Below, piece after piece: positions 62,206-64,000 of a DNA stretch of 64,000 nucleotides (position 1 is the stretch's first letter; the number at the start of each line of letters is the position of its first letter). The stretch lies in contig PGZO01000005.1 of the NCBI GenBank assembly GCA_002841375.1, positions 148,269 through 212,268 of the forward strand, given 5' to 3'. The notes under the pieces were generated by a model. It saw only the letters and a program-made list of their open reading frames with translations. It was not told the origin of the DNA and made no database searches. Source of the DNA: Firmicutes bacterium HGW-Firmicutes-7 (GTDB lineage: Bacteria > Bacillota > Clostridia > Lachnospirales > Vallitaleaceae). The position numbers were made by a program, and so were the translations under genes.

Positions 62206-63630
62206 ATGAAAAATATCTCAGAATCTATAAAGGAATTCTTAACGATAAAATATGACACATTCAAGCTTAGATACGACAACTTAGAAATCTTGAGAAAAGA
62301 GTTTGTCACTAAATTCCCAGCTAATCAATTTCATAATATGCAGATTGATGATTATGTCGTTGGAAGCGGTAAAGAGTCGTTTTGCTATTGGCTTGAAACA
62401 AAACTTAGAGAACTTGGAAGTATAAAAGGTGGTTCTACAGCTGATAAAAAATTCGGAGTCTATTTCAATAAAGCTGAAGGAATTTATAAGACAATTCCTA
62501 AATGGGATGATGATTTAGATGCGGAAAATGCTTTTAAAAACATCAAGCAAGCACTCAAAGATTTGATTGATGCTGGAGAAAATGAAGATACTGAAGCAAT
62601 TCTTAAAAATCCGATTTCACCGATGTTTAAAAACAAGATTCTTACAGCATACTATCCCGACAATTATTTAAATGTGTTCTCAGAAGAACATGTTGATTTC
62701 TTTTTAAATAAGATTGGAATCAAATTTCAAAGCCACTTAGACCTGGAAGAAAAAAGAAAGCTTCTTATTGAGTATAAGAATAATCACGATGAGTTTAAAA
62801 GCTTCAATAACTACCTTTTCATGGTGTTCTTATATCATTGGAATAATCCTAAAATAAAAGAAATAAGACTCTTGCCAATGAGTTCAAAATACGAATTCCC
62901 CGATATGAGTTACAAGGAGATCCAAGATTCCTTTTTCTTGAATAGCTTAATACATGAGAAGGATGGTCATTATAACTTCAGAAGTTCAGGTATCAATACG
63001 CCTTCAGGAACCTTTATATTATTTCAGATAGATAATGCAGTTATAGCAAGTGCTAAACTGATTAAAATTATAAAACATGATAAACCTATTGATGGTATTT
63101 ATAACGGTGCTTATGTATTTGATATAAATAGTATTAGAGTTTTCGAACCAATAACATCTGAAGAAATCAGAAGGATAGACCAGAAATTCAATAACTTTTC
63201 TCAAGTTAAGCAAAAACTGGATTCAAATAAGTATGAAGAAATAATGGCACTCATTGACTCAAAATCAAATCAAGTACTAATTCCAGAAGAGATACCCGCT
63301 GAGGAAGCTGAAAAGTATGCAGAAGGTTCTAAAAAGCAGATTATGGTAAATGCTTATGAAAGAAATCCTAAAGCAAGACAAGCCTGTATAGAGATTCATG
63401 GCACAGGCTGTATAATATGCGGTTTTGATTTTGGTGAAGTATATGGTGGAGACTTTGCTGGAAAAATTCATGTACATCACATTAAACCTTTAGCTGATAT
63501 AGATGACGAGTATGAAGTTGACCCAGAGAATGATTTAGTTCCAGTATGCCCAAATTGTCATATGATACTTCATTCCAAGAAGGAAGTGTATTCGATAGAA
63601 GAAGTTAAACTGTTCTTAAATCAGCAATAG
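62206..63630 (+). CDS. HNH endonuclease with a large N-terminal domain
   Basis: The 474-residue protein ends in an HNH nuclease domain (C-x-x-CGF, HVHHIKPL, PENDLVPVCPNCHMILH), where two CxxC pairs hold zinc and the HH/N/H residues cut. The first 250 residues are helical and unrecognised. A middle part (FRSSGINTPSGTFILFQI to VFDINSIRVFEPIT) may be a beta-rich PUA/EVE-like reader domain. The architecture suggests a modification-dependent restriction enzyme. AAGGTGGTGG precedes the ATG. Confidence 0.8.
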   Translation: MKNISESIKEFLTIKYDTFKLRYDNLEILRKEFVTKFPANQFHNMQIDDYVVGSGKESFCYWLETKLRELGSIKGGSTADKKFGVYFNKAEGIYKTIPKWDDDLDAENAFKNIKQALKDLIDAGENEDTEAILKNPISPMFKNKILTAYYPDNYLNVFSEEHVDFFLNKIGIKFQSHLDLEEKRKLLIEYKNNHDEFKSFNNYLFMVFLYHWNNPKIKEIRLLPMSSKYEFPDMSYKEIQDSFFLNSLIHEKDGHYNFRSSGINTPSGTFILFQIDNAVIASAKLIKIIKHDKPIDGIYNGAYVFDINSIRVFEPITSEEIRRIDQKFNNFSQVKQKLDSNKYEEIMALIDSKSNQVLIPEEIPAEEAEKYAEGSKKQIMVNAYERNPKARQACIEIHGTGCIICGFDFGEVYGGDFAGKIHVHHIKPLADIDDEYEVDPENDLVPVCPNCHMILHSKKEVYSIEEVKLFLNQQ

Positions 63631-63640
63631 GAGGGCACAA

Positions 63641-63748
63641 ATGGCAACTTATAAAGAGATTCAAGATTATATAAGAAGCGATCATAACGTTGTATTGCAA
63701 ACCTGTTGGATTGCTGATATGAAAGAATATCATAGATTAGCGGGTTAA
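63641..63748 (+). pseudogene. 35-residue stub of a MATYKEIQ-type small protein
   Basis: GGAGGG precedes an ATG that opens MATYKEIQDYIRSDH and TCWIADMKEYHRLAG, then stops. It resembles the N-terminus of a small conserved bacterial family (about 70 residues, MATYKEIQ...KTCWIA...) that is often near methyltransferase genes. The second half is missing. It lies 10 bases after the HNH gene. Confidence 0.55.
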
Positions 63749-63807
63749 CTCTATGTATCTAATCCATATTGAATTTTGAAAAGAGTGATAATAAATAATA
63801 ATATATG

Positions 63808-63834
63808 AATCCACGGATATAATCTGCGTGGATT
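63808..63834 (+). terminator. Rho-independent terminator
   Basis: AATCCACG pairs with CGTGGATT and is followed by TTTATTT. Confidence 0.85.
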
Positions 63835-63846
63835 TTTATTTGGAAT

Positions 63847-63884
63847 AAATGTTATAACACATGTAGTCATGTATTATAACATTT
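63847..63884. other. 38-bp palindrome near the right edge
   Basis: AAATGTTATAA and TTATAACATTT are perfect arms, and ACATG/CATGT pair inside with one mismatched position between. It is followed by TTGTTATAATATT, so it may be an operator over a promoter for a gene beyond the window, or an element end. A small hairpin AATTGCG/CGCAATT follows at 63907-63923. No gene is seen from 63749 to 64000. Confidence 0.55.
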
Positions 63885-64000
63885 GTTATAATATTAGTGA
63901 TTAGGTAATTGCGAAACGCAATTGTAAAACTGATTTGACACACTCAAAAATTAGTGATGAAGTTTTTTTGGTAGAGACAAAAGCTATTTCAAAATTTGGG

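Noticed and set aside
1..64000. tRNA or rRNA genes
   Set aside because: No cloverleaf or rRNA-like sequence was noticed in the gaps.

Overview
The window is AT-rich DNA with dense, mostly operonic genes and strong AGGAGG-type ribosome sites. It carries a tungsten aldehyde:ferredoxin oxidoreductase, ferredoxin-type proteins, LCVC-type ArsR regulators and Clostridia-like surface-glycan genes. This suggests a strictly anaerobic Firmicute of the class Clostridia. The genus cannot be fixed from the sequence alone. No rRNA, tRNA or CRISPR array was seen.

Region 1 (1-9782) is a metalloid and thiol-redox island. It holds a split membrane permease, a DUF2703-like protein, two ArsR regulators, a CSCS-motif permease of the ArsP type, thioredoxin-like proteins, CcdA, a ferredoxin, ArsD, ArsA and two Cys-rich paralogues. 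No arsB or acr3 gene is present. Region 2 (9813-15443) holds a double HD-GYP protein behind a Fur-like box, then a sulfur cassette (split YeeE/YedE transporter, two TusA proteins, a thioredoxin reductase fused to a CXXC-less thioredoxin-like domain, and a LysR regulator).

Region 3 (15571-39957) is mainly a glycan locus. It holds three DegT-type aminotransferases, a UDP-glucuronate-epimerase-like enzyme, a PglD/NeuD-like acetyltransferase, an ATP-grasp enzyme and many glycosyltransferases, including a methyltransferase-glycosyltransferase-extra-domain fusion. It is interrupted by an ABC importer lacking an ATPase, two double-rhodanese lipoproteins, glyA, a GNAT protein and an AraC regulator.

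Region 4 (40235-53058) is a tungsten-enzyme locus: tupABC, mogA, two moeA-type genes, moaA, moaC, a MOSC protein, an aldehyde:ferredoxin oxidoreductase, its likely radical-SAM maturase, a MoaD-like protein and a second small protein ending in Gly-Gly. A Moco/Tuco-type riboswitch precedes the oxidoreductase gene. Its conserved core can pair with that gene's Shine-Dalgarno region, which gives a readable switching model.

Region 5 (52022-64000) is accessory DNA. It holds palindromic and tandem repeats, an operon of three tyrosine recombinases plus a coiled-coil protein (Tn554-like organisation), two proteins made of 7 and 5 zinc-ribbon repeats, an HNH endonuclease, and short gene stubs on both sides of it. 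A repeat family whose folds are preserved by compensatory changes occurs at four places and may be a solo IS200/IS605-type element or omega-RNA-like sequence.
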